From Methanobacterium petrolearium (GTDB lineage Archaea > Methanobacteriota > Methanobacteria > Methanobacteriales > Methanobacteriaceae): a DNA stretch of 64,000 bases. How positions within the stretch are numbered: position 1 is the stretch's first letter; each line of letters starts with the position of its first letter. Made by a program: the position numbers and the translations under genes. Location of the stretch: contig NZ_JAGGKL010000007.1 in the NCBI RefSeq assembly GCF_017873625.1, positions 87,412 through 151,411 on the forward strand. The letters are read 5' to 3'. Positions 9,784 through 18,683 of the stretch are shown piece by piece. The notes under the pieces were generated by a model that was not told the origin of the DNA, did not search any database, and worked only from the letters and a program-made list of their open reading frames with translations.

Positions 9784-10063
9784 GATTCTTTTCACCTCCT
9801 TAAAATTTGTTAATGAATATTGCCTCAATATTGAATACTATTCATCCTATAAATATAACCTTGGTTAACTGGAAAATTTTTAGTTTCCAATAATAATAAT
9901 CAGATTAAAGCTCAAAAACACCATTATCTATGTTAGTTTAAAGTTGATTCTTATGAAGATAAGATATTAACTCTATTTTAAACCAGGTAACGATGGGGGT
10001 GATAAAAAAAATAACAGCATTTCTTAAAATATTTATAAATAAAATATAAAATTTGTTTTAGTT

Positions 10064-10306
10064 TTAACCTTCAATACGGTCCAGGTCAAGATATCCGTAA
10101 CTGTCAACCAGTTCTTTAAATTTATCAGTGGTTGTTACAGTTTCTAAAGCCCCTTCTATATCTTTGAGGATGTCAATATCTCGGAGTTTTTCTTCAATAT
10201 CGGAGTAATCCTTTTTAAGAATAATGGTAACTGTGATTTTTTCATCTTCGAATTTACAAACCTTATTCCCATTGATATCTGTTGATAATTGGATTTTCTC
10301 TTCCAT
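10064..10306 (-). CDS. Small conserved-type protein, function unknown
   Basis: The ORF encodes 80 residues from ATG 10306, which has AGGTGA five bases upstream; the longer ATG at 10321 would put that site inside the gene. The protein is acidic, soluble and without cysteines in a metal-binding pattern. It begins with a strand-rich section (NKVCKFEDEKITVTIILKK) and ends in helices (DIEEKLRDIDILKDIEGAL). I recognise no domain. It stands alone between the large surface protein and RNase III. Confidence 0.6.
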   Translation of the reverse strand: MEEKIQLSTDINGNKVCKFEDEKITVTIILKKDYSDIEEKLRDIDILKDIEGALETVTTTDKFKELVDSYGYLDLDRIEG

Positions 10307-10446
10307 TTTTTCACCTGACATGTATTCTTTTTAAATGGTTTATATAACTCTAGTGAACCTATATCATATTATTATTTCATATAATTAATCTGTATCGTGT
10401 TACTAGTATTTTGATAAAATTTTTATTCCTATAAAAATCAATGTTA

Positions 10447-11139
10447 TCAATGATTTGAAACTGTATCCAGGGCAATTTTAGAGGCATTTTGTTCTGCCTC
10501 TTTCTTACTGCCACCAGTGCCGGTTCCCCTCATTTTACCATCAATTACGCACGCCATTTCGAAGGTTTTATCGTGTGGGTCTCCTTCTTCATTAATCAGC
10601 CTATAAGTTATATTGAGGCTGTCTTTGTCACATAATTGTTTTAATCTGGATTTGTAATCATAAAAAAAGATATCTCCGTTATCAATGTGGGGGATGACGG
10701 TTTTTGAGAGAAATTCTTTAACAGTTTCCAGACCCTGGTCAAGGTATAAAGCTCCAATGAAAGATTCAAACACATCACTGGTAACTGAATTAATTTCTCT
10801 TCTGGTAAATTCTAAACCATTACCCAACTTTATATGATGATGCAAACCTAATTCTATGGAATAAGTGTAAAGTGCCTGTTTGCACACATAATTAGACCGC
10901 AGGCGAGTTAATTCACCTTCATTGAAATTGGAATCCTTTTTATACAGATATTCAGATACTACCAGATCCAGAACTGCATCTCCTAAAAATTCCAGTCTTT
11001 CGTAACATTCAGTGAGTCCATGTTCATGAGCATAAGATTCATGAAGAAAGGCCACTTGGTATAGGTGAATGTTATTGGGTTTAATATTGAATTTTTCCAA
11101 CAGTCTCATGTTAATCATATTAGTATATTGTTTACTCAT
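10447..11139 (-). CDS. rnc: Ribonuclease III
   Basis: This 230-residue protein is a complete class I RNase III. The signature 'ERLEFLGDAVLD' is at residues 47-58, and the second metal-binding pair is D122/E125 in 'SDVFESFIGALYLDQG'. A C-terminal double-stranded-RNA-binding domain occupies about residues 155-230 (FEMACVIDGKMRGTGTGGSKKEAEQ). It cleaves double-stranded RNA, classically rRNA precursors. The enzyme is standard in bacteria but patchy in archaea, which usually process rRNA with the bulge-helix-bulge endonuclease. All catalytic residues look intact. No ribosome site precedes the ATG, which suits a short-leader or leaderless transcript. Confidence 0.95.
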   Translation of the reverse strand: MSKQYTNMINMRLLEKFNIKPNNIHLYQVAFLHESYAHEHGLTECYERLEFLGDAVLDLVVSEYLYKKDSNFNEGELTRLRSNYVCKQALYTYSIELGLHHHIKLGNGLEFTRREINSVTSDVFESFIGALYLDQGLETVKEFLSKTVIPHIDNGDIFFYDYKSRLKQLCDKDSLNITYRLINEEGDPHDKTFEMACVIDGKMRGTGTGGSKKEAEQNASKIALDTVSNH

Positions 11140-11505
11140 TTTTAGTTGTTATTAATATGTATTTATGTGGGGTGTATAGAGCATTACTACTCCTTGTTTA
11201 TGGCAATGAAATTAGTGTATTAAAATTTTAATTTAAACAGAATTTTGATTTTACTGCTAAGAAAATTAGGTAAATTTGGTTTTGATCTAAAGAGATTATG
11301 TAAATAGTTTCGAAATTACTACAAAAGAATCAATCCATATACCCTAATTCGTTGACTTATGGCCATTTTTAATGGTTTTGTTTTAGTGATATACAAAGAA
11401 AATATTAATAAAAAACTATATGAACTTTAATAAATTTACTTCGCTAAACCCTGATATAACGAAGTAGAGAATTTCATTGTCAGCACATCAAAAATTAAAG
11501 AAAAA
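11140..11505. other. Intergenic, no gene seen; one small inverted repeat
   Basis: The space between the ppa terminator and rnc shows no plausible reading frame. A 7-bp inverted pair, TACTTCG at 11437 and CGAAGTA at 11460, could form a weak hairpin. The sequence is otherwise AT-rich and presumably contains the rnc promoter region. Confidence 0.5.
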
Positions 11506-11528
11506 TGCCCCCAAAAGATTGGGTGCAT
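11506..11528 (-). terminator. Hairpin terminator of the eno-ppa operon
   Basis: About 12 bases after the ppa stop, the minus strand reads a hairpin with arms CCCAA/TTGGG. These are extended outward by ATGC/GCAT with a single mismatch. It is followed directly by TTTTTCTTT. A stem plus U-tract at an operon end is a good intrinsic-type terminator. Confidence 0.75.
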
Positions 11529-11539
11529 ATGTAAATAAT

Positions 11540-12064
11540 TCATTTTATACTATTGTACAAGTCAATTGAATGTTTGATAGCTTCAAATGCTTTTTCAGCA
11601 TTCTCCCATCCCAGTACTTTGGTTGGTTTTTCCTGCAATCGTTTGTATTCTGTGAAAAAGTGGGCAACTTCATCTAAAAATGCTTCCGGCACATCATAAA
11701 TATTGTGAACATCTTTAAATGTAGGATCATTTACAGGCACGCCCAAAACCTTATCATCACTTTCATCTCCGTCAATCATCTTCATTAAACCAATTACACG
11801 GGTTTCTATGATACATCCGGGGAATGTAGCTTCTCTCATAACCACCATGATATCCATAGGATCTCCATCATCCCATAAAGTTTTAGGAATAATTCCGTAC
11901 TCTGCAGGATAGTGCATGGGAGAGTACAAAACCCTATCCACTGCAAATGCTTCATTTTCTTTATCATATTCATATTTATTTCGAGTTCCTTTAGGAATCT
12001 CTACTACTGCATTAACTATTTGGGGAACATCTGGTCCAACTGGTATATCTTTCCATAAATTCAT
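11540..12064 (-). CDS. ppa: Inorganic pyrophosphatase, family I
   Basis: This 174-residue enzyme hydrolyses pyrophosphate to two phosphates and so pulls biosynthetic reactions forward. Family I signatures are visible: 'EIPKGTRNKYEYDKE' near the N-terminus, 'YPAEYGIIPKTLWDDGDPMD' with the metal-binding aspartates (active-site DxxDxxD region), and 'DDKVLGVPVNDP'. The length is typical of the prokaryotic hexameric enzyme. It starts 45-50 bp after the enolase stop and is followed by a hairpin terminator, so it is the last gene of a prenyltransferase-like/eno/ppa operon. Confidence 0.96.
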   Translation of the reverse strand: MNLWKDIPVGPDVPQIVNAVVEIPKGTRNKYEYDKENEAFAVDRVLYSPMHYPAEYGIIPKTLWDDGDPMDIMVVMREATFPGCIIETRVIGLMKMIDGDESDDKVLGVPVNDPTFKDVHNIYDVPEAFLDEVAHFFTEYKRLQEKPTKVLGWENAEKAFEAIKHSIDLYNSIK

Positions 12065-12108
12065 ACAAATCCTCTCTTAATCTTTTTTTTTCAGATAAGT
12101 TTACAGGG

Positions 12109-13347
12109 TTAAAATGTTGCCATTTTAGGATCAGTCATTTGTTCTTCAATTCTGATGAGTTCATTCAATTTTGCAATTCTTTCCCCACCAATGGCTCCGG
12201 TTTTGATGAGTGGGGCTCCAAAAGCAACAGCCAGATGGGCTATGGTTTCATCGGTGGTTTCACCAGAACGGTGTGATACTACTGGAATGTAATTGTTATT
12301 TTTAGCAAGTTGCACTGTTTGGTAGGTGTCACTTAATGTACCTATCTGGTTGGGTTTGATTATAATGGCATTGGCAGCTCCTCTTGCTATTCCCTCAGAA
12401 AGTATGTTTGAATTGGTAACGAAAATATCATCACCACAGATAATACACTTATCGCCAACTTTCCTGGTTAATTCACTAAAACCTTCAAAATCATCCTCTC
12501 GAAGTGGATCTTCAACAAAAAACATTTTATAAGTGTCAATGATCTCTTCTATGAATTCTATTTGTTCACCGGTATCTCGACTGACACCTTCACGCGAATA
12601 AACATATTTTGACCCATCCCATAATGCACTGGGTGCTAAATCCAGTGAGGGTCTAACATTGATCCCAGTTTCATCTGATATTTCTTCACAGGCTCTGGAT
12701 TGAATATTCAGTGCATCGTAATTGGAAAGGTTAGGTGCCCATCCTCCCTCATCACCTTTCCCACCAGTAAATCTGGTATCTTTCACCTTAATTAACTCCC
12801 CTATTCTTTTATGAACACTGGAATTGGCAAAAACTGCTTCGCTGATGTTTTGAGCACCCACTGGCACAACCAGAAACTCCTGTATGTCAGGTGCGTTTTT
12901 ACCTGCGTGTGCCCCTCCATTAATCATATTCCCCAGGGGATAGGGAATTTCATTTTTCAACTTACCTCCCAAAAACAGGTATAATGGAATATCATGGGAT
13001 GAAGCTGCTGCTTTTGCCACAGCAAGAGAAATCGCCACAGTGACATTACCACCTAAAGAAGATAAGTTGTCAGTACCATCGATCTTTTTTAAAATATCAT
13101 CAACCAGAACGATTTCCTCAGCATTTATTCCCACTAATTCTGGTTTAACCCGTTCTGGAAATGCGTTAATTAATTTATCAATTCCTGCTTCTGGAAATGC
13201 CACTACTTCCAATGCACCGGTACTGGCTCCACTGGGCGCTGCAACTCTTCCAAATCCAGATTCAGTTGTTATATCTATTTCCACAGTTGCGTTTCCCCTA
13301 CTGTCTAAAATTTTTCTTATTTCAATGTTTTCAATAGCACTACTCAC
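12109..13347 (-). CDS. eno: Enolase
   Basis: Enolase interconverts 2-phosphoglycerate and phosphoenolpyruvate, here mainly in gluconeogenesis. Visible signatures are 'ILDSRGNATVEID' at the N-terminus, 'GAPSGASTGALE'-like substrate loop residues, the metal ligands in 'FFVEDPLREDDFEG' and 'ICGDDIFVTN', the catalytic Lys in 'IIKPNQIGTLSDT', and 'SHRSGETTDETIAHLAVA'. I place the start at GTG 13347 because AGAGGGG sits 8 bases before it. The GTG at 13356 overlaps that ribosome site. This gives 412 residues, the usual length. It lies between a prenyltransferase-like gene (gap 26 bp) and ppa. Confidence 0.96.
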   Translation of the reverse strand: MSSAIENIEIRKILDSRGNATVEIDITTESGFGRVAAPSGASTGALEVVAFPEAGIDKLINAFPERVKPELVGINAEEIVLVDDILKKIDGTDNLSSLGGNVTVAISLAVAKAAASSHDIPLYLFLGGKLKNEIPYPLGNMINGGAHAGKNAPDIQEFLVVPVGAQNISEAVFANSSVHKRIGELIKVKDTRFTGGKGDEGGWAPNLSNYDALNIQSRACEEISDETGINVRPSLDLAPSALWDGSKYVYSREGVSRDTGEQIEFIEEIIDTYKMFFVEDPLREDDFEGFSELTRKVGDKCIICGDDIFVTNSNILSEGIARGAANAIIIKPNQIGTLSDTYQTVQLAKNNNYIPVVSHRSGETTDETIAHLAVAFGAPLIKTGAIGGERIAKLNELIRIEEQMTDPKMATF

Positions 13348-13373
13348 ATAAAACACCCCTCTATATTGATTTT

Positions 13374-14225
13374 TTACACTGCAACATTTATAGAAAAATT
13401 TGATAGCTGTTTGATAATTTTTAGAATATGTAAAGCTTTGAATGTGTATTCCAACTCGGATATTCCCATATATTTAGATCTCCTGAAACCTCCATTGATA
13501 TTTTGAAGACTCCAAATAAAATTTCCAGTTACACCTGGTTTGATAGGTTGATTATTTAATATTTCACAGATCTTCATGCCGGCATACGTTGGTTCTATAT
13601 AAGGTGGATATACATCCGGTATAAATGTAAAACCACCTTCTTTAGTTAGACATTTACCTACAAATTCTCTAATTGAATTTTTCATCCTAATCAATGATGG
13701 ATCGATTAAATTCAATGATTCCAGAGCAAGATAGGTAGACACGATATCAGATCGACCCATTCCAAATCCCCCATCATCATTTTGATGGGGTAATATCCAG
13801 TCTACAACCTTACAAAAATTATCTAGCTGTAAAAGATATGATATGATGGTGTGAAAATATACAACTTCAAAATTTGCAAACTCAGTTTTAGAGTTTAGTT
13901 GTGTGATGTAAGATTCCGGAACTGTTATTTCTTCATTGAAAATATCCAAAATGTTCAGTCGATAAAACACTCCGGAAATACCATACATACGGTCTTTTTG
14001 CAGTTTTTGAATCCAGTTAATTGTATTTTCCTTATTATAAGGTTCCTCATTGAACATTTGAAGAATTTTCAATCCATAATAGGTGTTTTTAGTGTCAGGA
14101 AGACCTCTGTATAGAGTAAATCCACCATCTTCATGTTCCCGGTCATGCACAAATTTTAAAACTTTGTTGGCATATTCAGAACAAGGTATGAATAACAAAT
14201 TTTCTTTAATAATTTTATCAGCCAA
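13374..14225 (-). CDS. Prenyltransferase/terpene-cyclase-like alpha-alpha toroid protein
   Basis: The 283-residue protein contains four or more helical repeats with the QW/prenyltransferase beta-subunit signature: 'REHEDGGFTLYRG', 'HQNDDGGFGMGRSDIVSTYLAL', 'CLTKEGGFTFIP' and 'LQNINGGFRRSKYMG'. Such alpha-alpha toroids occur in protein prenyltransferase beta subunits and squalene-hopene cyclases. I do not see the cyclase DxDD acid motif or a complete zinc triad, so enzymatic activity is uncertain. It is the first gene of an operon with eno and ppa. What it does next to enolase is unknown. Confidence 0.8.
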   Translation of the reverse strand: MADKIIKENLLFIPCSEYANKVLKFVHDREHEDGGFTLYRGLPDTKNTYYGLKILQMFNEEPYNKENTINWIQKLQKDRMYGISGVFYRLNILDIFNEEITVPESYITQLNSKTEFANFEVVYFHTIISYLLQLDNFCKVVDWILPHQNDDGGFGMGRSDIVSTYLALESLNLIDPSLIRMKNSIREFVGKCLTKEGGFTFIPDVYPPYIEPTYAGMKICEILNNQPIKPGVTGNFIWSLQNINGGFRRSKYMGISELEYTFKALHILKIIKQLSNFSINVAV

Positions 14226-14410
14226 TGTAGCTTCCTCCTTGAATTAACAGGAGTCATCAGCTTAAAAAAATAAGCGGTTAAAGGTGAACTCCATCACCAG
14301 TATCTACTATGTTTGATGTACCATAAATAACTTAAGTTGGAAAATTTGGATATATGCTACATTTCTAATTTCAGGCAGTTATTCCCCTATAGGTGAAAAA
14401 ATAAGGGAGA

Positions 14411-14761
14411 TTAATTATGTTGAATTAACGCTATTCTGGCTCCGTTAGGATCTTCTATAAATGCAAGTAATCCTACGGTTATAGGGGTGGGGTCCATGGT
14501 GATTTTAGCCCCTTTGGCTTTAAGCTCCTTAATCGTGGTTTTTAAGTCTTCAACTTCCATTCCTATTGAAAACAGTCCAGGTTCATCCTGTGGATTTTGA
14601 ATAATTTCCACCATAGTCTCTCCTTCACCCTTAAGTAATGTGATTTTCCCGGCACGGCCAAGATCGTACCTGCTATCTATTTCAAATCCCATAACTTCTG
14701 TGTAAAATTTTATGGACTCATCCATATCTTCAACTATTATGGTTGTGTATTTTATTTTCAT
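14411..14761 (-). CDS. Glyoxalase / vicinal oxygen chelate family protein
   Basis: This is a single-domain VOC protein of 116 residues with the two beta-alpha-beta-beta-beta modules: 'YTTIIVEDMDESIKFYTEVMGFEIDSRYD' in the first half and 'GMEVEDLKTTIKELKAKGAKI' in the second. It ends in 'AFIEDPNGARIALIQ', which supplies the usual metal-ligand Glu region. The N-terminal metal His is replaced by Thr (KIKYTTI), so it may not be a classical glyoxalase I. Family members act as dimers on diverse small substrates. It has its own spacer on both sides. Confidence 0.8.
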   Translation of the reverse strand: MKIKYTTIIVEDMDESIKFYTEVMGFEIDSRYDLGRAGKITLLKGEGETMVEIIQNPQDEPGLFSIGMEVEDLKTTIKELKAKGAKITMDPTPITVGLLAFIEDPNGARIALIQHN

Positions 14762-14871
14762 ATTCCAATCACCATTTCCTGGATTTTCATCATCACTTCT
14801 TTATATGAAATGGAAAAATCCAATAAATATGTATGTAAATGTCAAAACTGTTCAACTATTTTTCCGGGTTT

Positions 14872-15258
14872 TTAACCGTTAGTTGAGATAAAAATAAATG
14901 TAATAATAATTATCACCACAACAATTGCAATGATGATGAAAAAAGGGGTAAAATCTTTGACAACATCCATTTTACTGGGCATTATCTGGATATTGTTCTC
15001 CTCCGCTAATCTGGTGATATATTCGTTGGCTTCCTTAGGGGAGGTTAAAGTCACCCTTTCATAGAGAGCTGTGGCGAATAATGGGCCAAAACCCTCCTCC
15101 TGAAGGTTTTCTATTAAAATTTCATCCAATCTACCAGGATCATCCTTCAGCTGAGTGTAATCGTACATGCAATTGGCACAGAAATATTTACCCTGTCTTT
15201 CTATAAGCAGGCCTTTGTTCCTACACTGGGGACATTTAAGGTAAATAGTGGATTTCAT
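14872..15258 (-). CDS. Zinc-ribbon membrane-anchored protein
   Basis: The 128-residue protein begins with a four-Cys zinc ribbon: 'CPQCRNKG' and 'CANCMYDY'. A helical middle follows. The C-terminal transmembrane helix (PFFIIIAIVVVIIIITFIFI) ends close to the terminus, a tail-anchored arrangement with the zinc ribbon in the cytoplasm. No enzyme domain is visible. The role is unknown. Confidence 0.75.
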   Translation of the reverse strand: MKSTIYLKCPQCRNKGLLIERQGKYFCANCMYDYTQLKDDPGRLDEILIENLQEEGFGPLFATALYERVTLTSPKEANEYITRLAEENNIQIMPSKMDVVKDFTPFFIIIAIVVVIIIITFIFISTNG

Positions 15259-15505
15259 AGTATAATTATGAATTTTTCAGTGGATAAATATTAGGTCAGT
15301 CATATAAATTTTATATTTCAAAATCAGGTTTCCAAAAAAAATCTCAGATATTAGTGTTTTTTGATCAAGTGGGGTATATGTGTTACACTGTTTAGTGCAT
15401 AGATTAAGGTTTTTTGATTCTGTTCATTAATTTTAAAAAAATCTTCAATTATTTTTCCAGCTAAATAATTACGGGTCTACCAGAATCCAGAGTATAACAA
15501 TGGAT

Positions 15506-15586
15506 CTAAAAACTGCACAGTACTATTCCGGTTATCAAAGCTATTGCAAACACTACCACTAATATTATGGTTTCTTTATTGTCCAT
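15506..15586 (-). CDS. 26-residue single-span membrane peptide (candidate)
   Basis: An ATG at 15586, preceded by GAGGA at good spacing, opens a 26-residue frame. It reads MDNKETIILVVV, then FAIALITGIVLCSF and a stop. Four charged residues are followed by an uninterrupted hydrophobic helix, the profile of a tiny membrane protein. It occupies an otherwise empty spacer of more than 500 bp. The start and ribosome site are good, but the length is too short for certainty and I recognise no family. The rest of 15259-15785 shows nothing else. Confidence 0.4.
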   Translation of the reverse strand: MDNKETIILVVVFAIALITGIVLCSF

Positions 15587-15785
15587 TAATTGTCCTCAAT
15601 TTTAACAGTTGATCTGTATCATTTTTAGCATTAAACTCATTAAATGTCCCACTATTTTTATTGTCATTATCAAAAAATTTATAGGGCATCAAATGTTTAG
15701 GTCAAACTAAAATATTGTTTTACATGTACAATATATTTATCCATTTTTGGGGATGTTCCATGTTCAAAGTTTCATCTGACTGATT

Positions 15786-16781
15786 TTAGGGAGTGGGAAG
15801 TAAAGCCAGGGCAACACCCAGATAAATGGCTAACGTGGCAATATCACTGAAAATTGTGGCCAGAGGACCAGTGGCTAATGCAGGATCATAGTTGAATCGT
15901 TTTAAAATCAGGGGTGCCAAGGTGTTTATGCTTACCGAGGCAAGGATGCTCATGAAAAGTGCTAAAAATATGATTATTCCCAGAGTAAGATTTTGTCGGG
16001 TTAAGTAAGCCATGAAACTGGCAAATAATCCTGAAACAGCTGCCAGTGCCGTGGCCACCACCAGTTCTCGGGTGAGGTACTTTCCAACATTGAGTTTTGT
16101 GTCCAGGGCCATGCTACGTATGATCAATGCTTCGGTCTGGGCTCCTGCAGCATCACTCATGTATACCATCACTGGAATGAAACTGGCCAGAGCAATGAAA
16201 CTGCTTAAAAGATCTTCAAAGTGGCCAATAAGAGAAGCTGCCATTGTTCCGCCAACAACTCCTACAATAAGCCAGGGCAACCGTGAACGGATCATATGGG
16301 CAGCAGAAGAATTGATGGTGGTGTATTCATCTCCAACCCGGTGAAAGATACCTCCAAAGTTAAATATATCACTCTGCACTTCCTGGTTGAAGATGTGAAG
16401 TATGGTATCATAGGGCACTGCCCCCAGAAGCTTACCCTCACTATCCACCACTGGAATGGCTTTCAATCCATTGGATAGAGCCAGATATACGACCCGTTCC
16501 TGGTCAGTGTAAGGATCAACAGTTACCAGATCCTTAACCATAACATCTTCGGTTTTTAGAGATTTATCTAAACTCTTTAGCAGGTCTTTGATGGAGATAA
16601 CTCCTTTCAAGATATTCTTAGGGGTGGTGATGTAAAAGTAGTCTATACTGCAGTATTCGCAGGAGTTCTGGGTTAAAAGGTCTTCCACTTCATCCAGTGT
16701 ATCTTCTACATTGTAAACAGGAATTTGGGCTATCATATTGTAGCCTGCTGTTTCTTCTGGGTATGTGGGTTCTGATTCCAT
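15786..16781 (-). CDS. MgtE-like divalent cation transporter with CBS pair, short form
   Basis: This 331-residue protein has the MgtE plug-CBS-membrane order. The MgtE signature 'YPEETAGYNM' (compare YPEDTAGxxM) is near residue 7. Two CBS motifs occupy about residues 20-140, and five membrane helices about 165-331, including 'PVMVYMSDAAGAQTEAL' and 'DPALATGPLATIFSDI'. The last contains the Asp that lines the Mg2+ pore. The N-terminal superhelical MgtE_N domain that normally senses Mg2+ is absent. Import of Mg2+ or a related ion is likely; gating must rely on the CBS domains alone. Confidence 0.88.
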   Translation of the reverse strand: MESEPTYPEETAGYNMIAQIPVYNVEDTLDEVEDLLTQNSCEYCSIDYFYITTPKNILKGVISIKDLLKSLDKSLKTEDVMVKDLVTVDPYTDQERVVYLALSNGLKAIPVVDSEGKLLGAVPYDTILHIFNQEVQSDIFNFGGIFHRVGDEYTTINSSAAHMIRSRLPWLIVGVVGGTMAASLIGHFEDLLSSFIALASFIPVMVYMSDAAGAQTEALIIRSMALDTKLNVGKYLTRELVVATALAAVSGLFASFMAYLTRQNLTLGIIIFLALFMSILASVSINTLAPLILKRFNYDPALATGPLATIFSDIATLAIYLGVALALLPTP

Positions 16782-16957
16782 GTATAAAAACTTCCTAAAG
16801 CATAGTTGGTTGTCTGTAATAATATTATCTCTAGTGTTAAAAAAGATACTTAACAGGACAAACCAGAAATCACTGTTATATGAGTATGACAGTTTTTTTA
16901 TAAACTGAGATTTTCATAAGAAATAACCAGAAAAATAAAAAAAGGGGGGAAAAGTGA

Positions 16958-18352
16958 TTATTTTTTCCTTCCAGGTAGGATTACTCCACCAACCATCAGA
17001 ATTGCAGCCACTAATAATGGTAACAATGGTGTACCCGTGGCTTGCATTGGGACAGTTTTGGCACTCACCGAGCTTGCAGCAGTAACTACTACTTCTGCAG
17101 GTAGTGGGGTCATAAATCCGTCGAGTAATGCATATATATGGGCGGTTCCCAATCCATCATCTGCTCTGAAAATGGTGGATACAATACCAGCAGCTGTGTA
17201 ACGAGTCACTGATTTACTGCCCACATTTCCAATGTCCGTAGTGATGGTTATTGGTGTTCCGTCTGGTATGTGGCCGATAAGGGATGTGTCTTCGCCCAGG
17301 TTGTTGAAGACGACACTGGCTGTCACCAGGGACGTGCTTCCATACACCACACTGACCGGAACTGCTGATACTTTAAGAACCAACCATTTAGATGTGTCTG
17401 CATAGTTCAAAGGGTCATAGATGGCATTTGAGAGAGTACGTGGGTCGTTGTTGGATCCCCACCAGTTATTGGTAGCATCAACCTGGAAACCAATCATATC
17501 ACTTCCAGCAGCCAATGCACCGACTGGTACTAAGTTGACGTATAGTCCATAGGGAGTATTTCCAACGATCCTGTTGACATTGATTTCAATTGTTGATATG
17601 CCGTTTGTACCACTATTTCTGAGGAAGTAACCTATATAGATCCCATTACCGTCATTGTTAAGGAAGTTGTTACCACTGAGTTTAACCATCCCTGGATAGA
17701 TGAAAATCGCACCACCCATGTTAGCACTGTTTCCAGTAAATGTACTGCCAGTGACAGTTAACGTACCACCATAGTTGAAAATCGCACCACCCCTATTCGT
17801 GGCCTTGTTGTTGTTGAATAGGCTGTTGGTTACTGTAACAGTTCCAGAGTTTGCAATAGCCCCACCAACATCGTCAGCTTCATTGTTGACGAAGTTACAG
17901 TTAATGACGTTCAAAGTACCGTGTTTTACTACAATGGCACCACACTCATTATCAGGCTTACAGTTCTGGATAGTTAAATCTTTGATGTTTACTGTATAAT
18001 CACCAGGGATGTAGAATAGCGAGTACAGATTTTTTCCATCAATAATGGTGGTATCTTTTTTTGCACCCTGAATAGTGACATTTTTTTCTATTGTGATATT
18101 GTTATCCTTAGAATTTTCATCTATATTCTTATCGTAGGTTCCTTCATCCAGGTGAACAGTACCAGCATCAGTCACATGTATAATACCAAACATTACTGTT
18201 TGAAATGGATTTTCTTCAGTACCGGTACCTGTATCATCACTTCCAGTAGGAGATACATACACATTATCACTTATTGGTTGTGCAAAACCAGTGCCAGCAA
18301 GGATAATAGCAATTAAAAATACACCAAAAATCAGTATTATGTGTTTTCCCAC
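16958..18352 (-). CDS. Secreted parallel beta-helix surface protein
   Basis: This is an exported adhesin-like protein of 464 residues. The start is GTG 18352; the AGGAGGTG ribosome site overlaps the GTG at 18361, excluding that longer frame. A signal peptide (GKHIILIFGVFLIAIILAG) is followed by 'VYVSPTGSDDTGTGTEENPF', typical of Methanobacteriales and polymorphic-outer-membrane-type beta-helix proteins. Repeats such as 'GTVTVTNSLFNNNKATNRGG' then form a right-handed helix over residues 100-250. After an Ig-like section comes 'VPMQATGTPLLP', a hydrophobic segment and GRKK, the same terminal signal as in the SBBP protein at 7150-9783. Confidence 0.88.
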   Translation of the reverse strand: MGKHIILIFGVFLIAIILAGTGFAQPISDNVYVSPTGSDDTGTGTEENPFQTVMFGIIHVTDAGTVHLDEGTYDKNIDENSKDNNITIEKNVTIQGAKKDTTIIDGKNLYSLFYIPGDYTVNIKDLTIQNCKPDNECGAIVVKHGTLNVINCNFVNNEADDVGGAIANSGTVTVTNSLFNNNKATNRGGAIFNYGGTLTVTGSTFTGNSANMGGAIFIYPGMVKLSGNNFLNNDGNGIYIGYFLRNSGTNGISTIEINVNRIVGNTPYGLYVNLVPVGALAAGSDMIGFQVDATNNWWGSNNDPRTLSNAIYDPLNYADTSKWLVLKVSAVPVSVVYGSTSLVTASVVFNNLGEDTSLIGHIPDGTPITITTDIGNVGSKSVTRYTAAGIVSTIFRADDGLGTAHIYALLDGFMTPLPAEVVVTAASSVSAKTVPMQATGTPLLPLLVAAILMVGGVILPGRKK

Positions 18353-18683
18353 AGTTATCACCTCCTTTTACAGTTTTCAATTTGTCTGTAAAATGCCAGA
18401 TTTCAAAATGATGTTTGATTTTTCCTGGAAGAGGTGATACCTGTACTATTTATATAAGAAATTATTGAAAGCCCCTCCCCTGAGCTTTTTACTTGTTTGT
18501 ATTAGTTTTGGCACGACTCAATGCATTAAATTGACATTTACTCTTCTTAGGAATTATTAGCAAGCAATACAACTTACCAATAAACCCTAACTATAATTAT
18601 ATTTTTTATTGTAATTATAGTTATCACTAATAGACAATATGCATGATTGATAATTTCTAAGAACGTTTCTTATAACAAAAAAT
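18353..18683. other. Intergenic with a long inverted repeat
   Basis: No gene is visible here. An inverted repeat at 18589-18622 has arms AACTATAATTA / TAATTATAGTT around a T-rich loop of about 12 bases. It lies about 60 bases past the MFS stop and over 230 bases before the beta-helix start. It could terminate the MFS message or bind a dimeric regulator. Confidence 0.55.

Noticed and set aside
11437..11466. TACTTCG...CGAAGTA inverted pair as a terminator
   Set aside because: Arms of only 7 bp around a 16-base loop and no T-tract; the real ppa terminator is the hairpin at 11506-11528.
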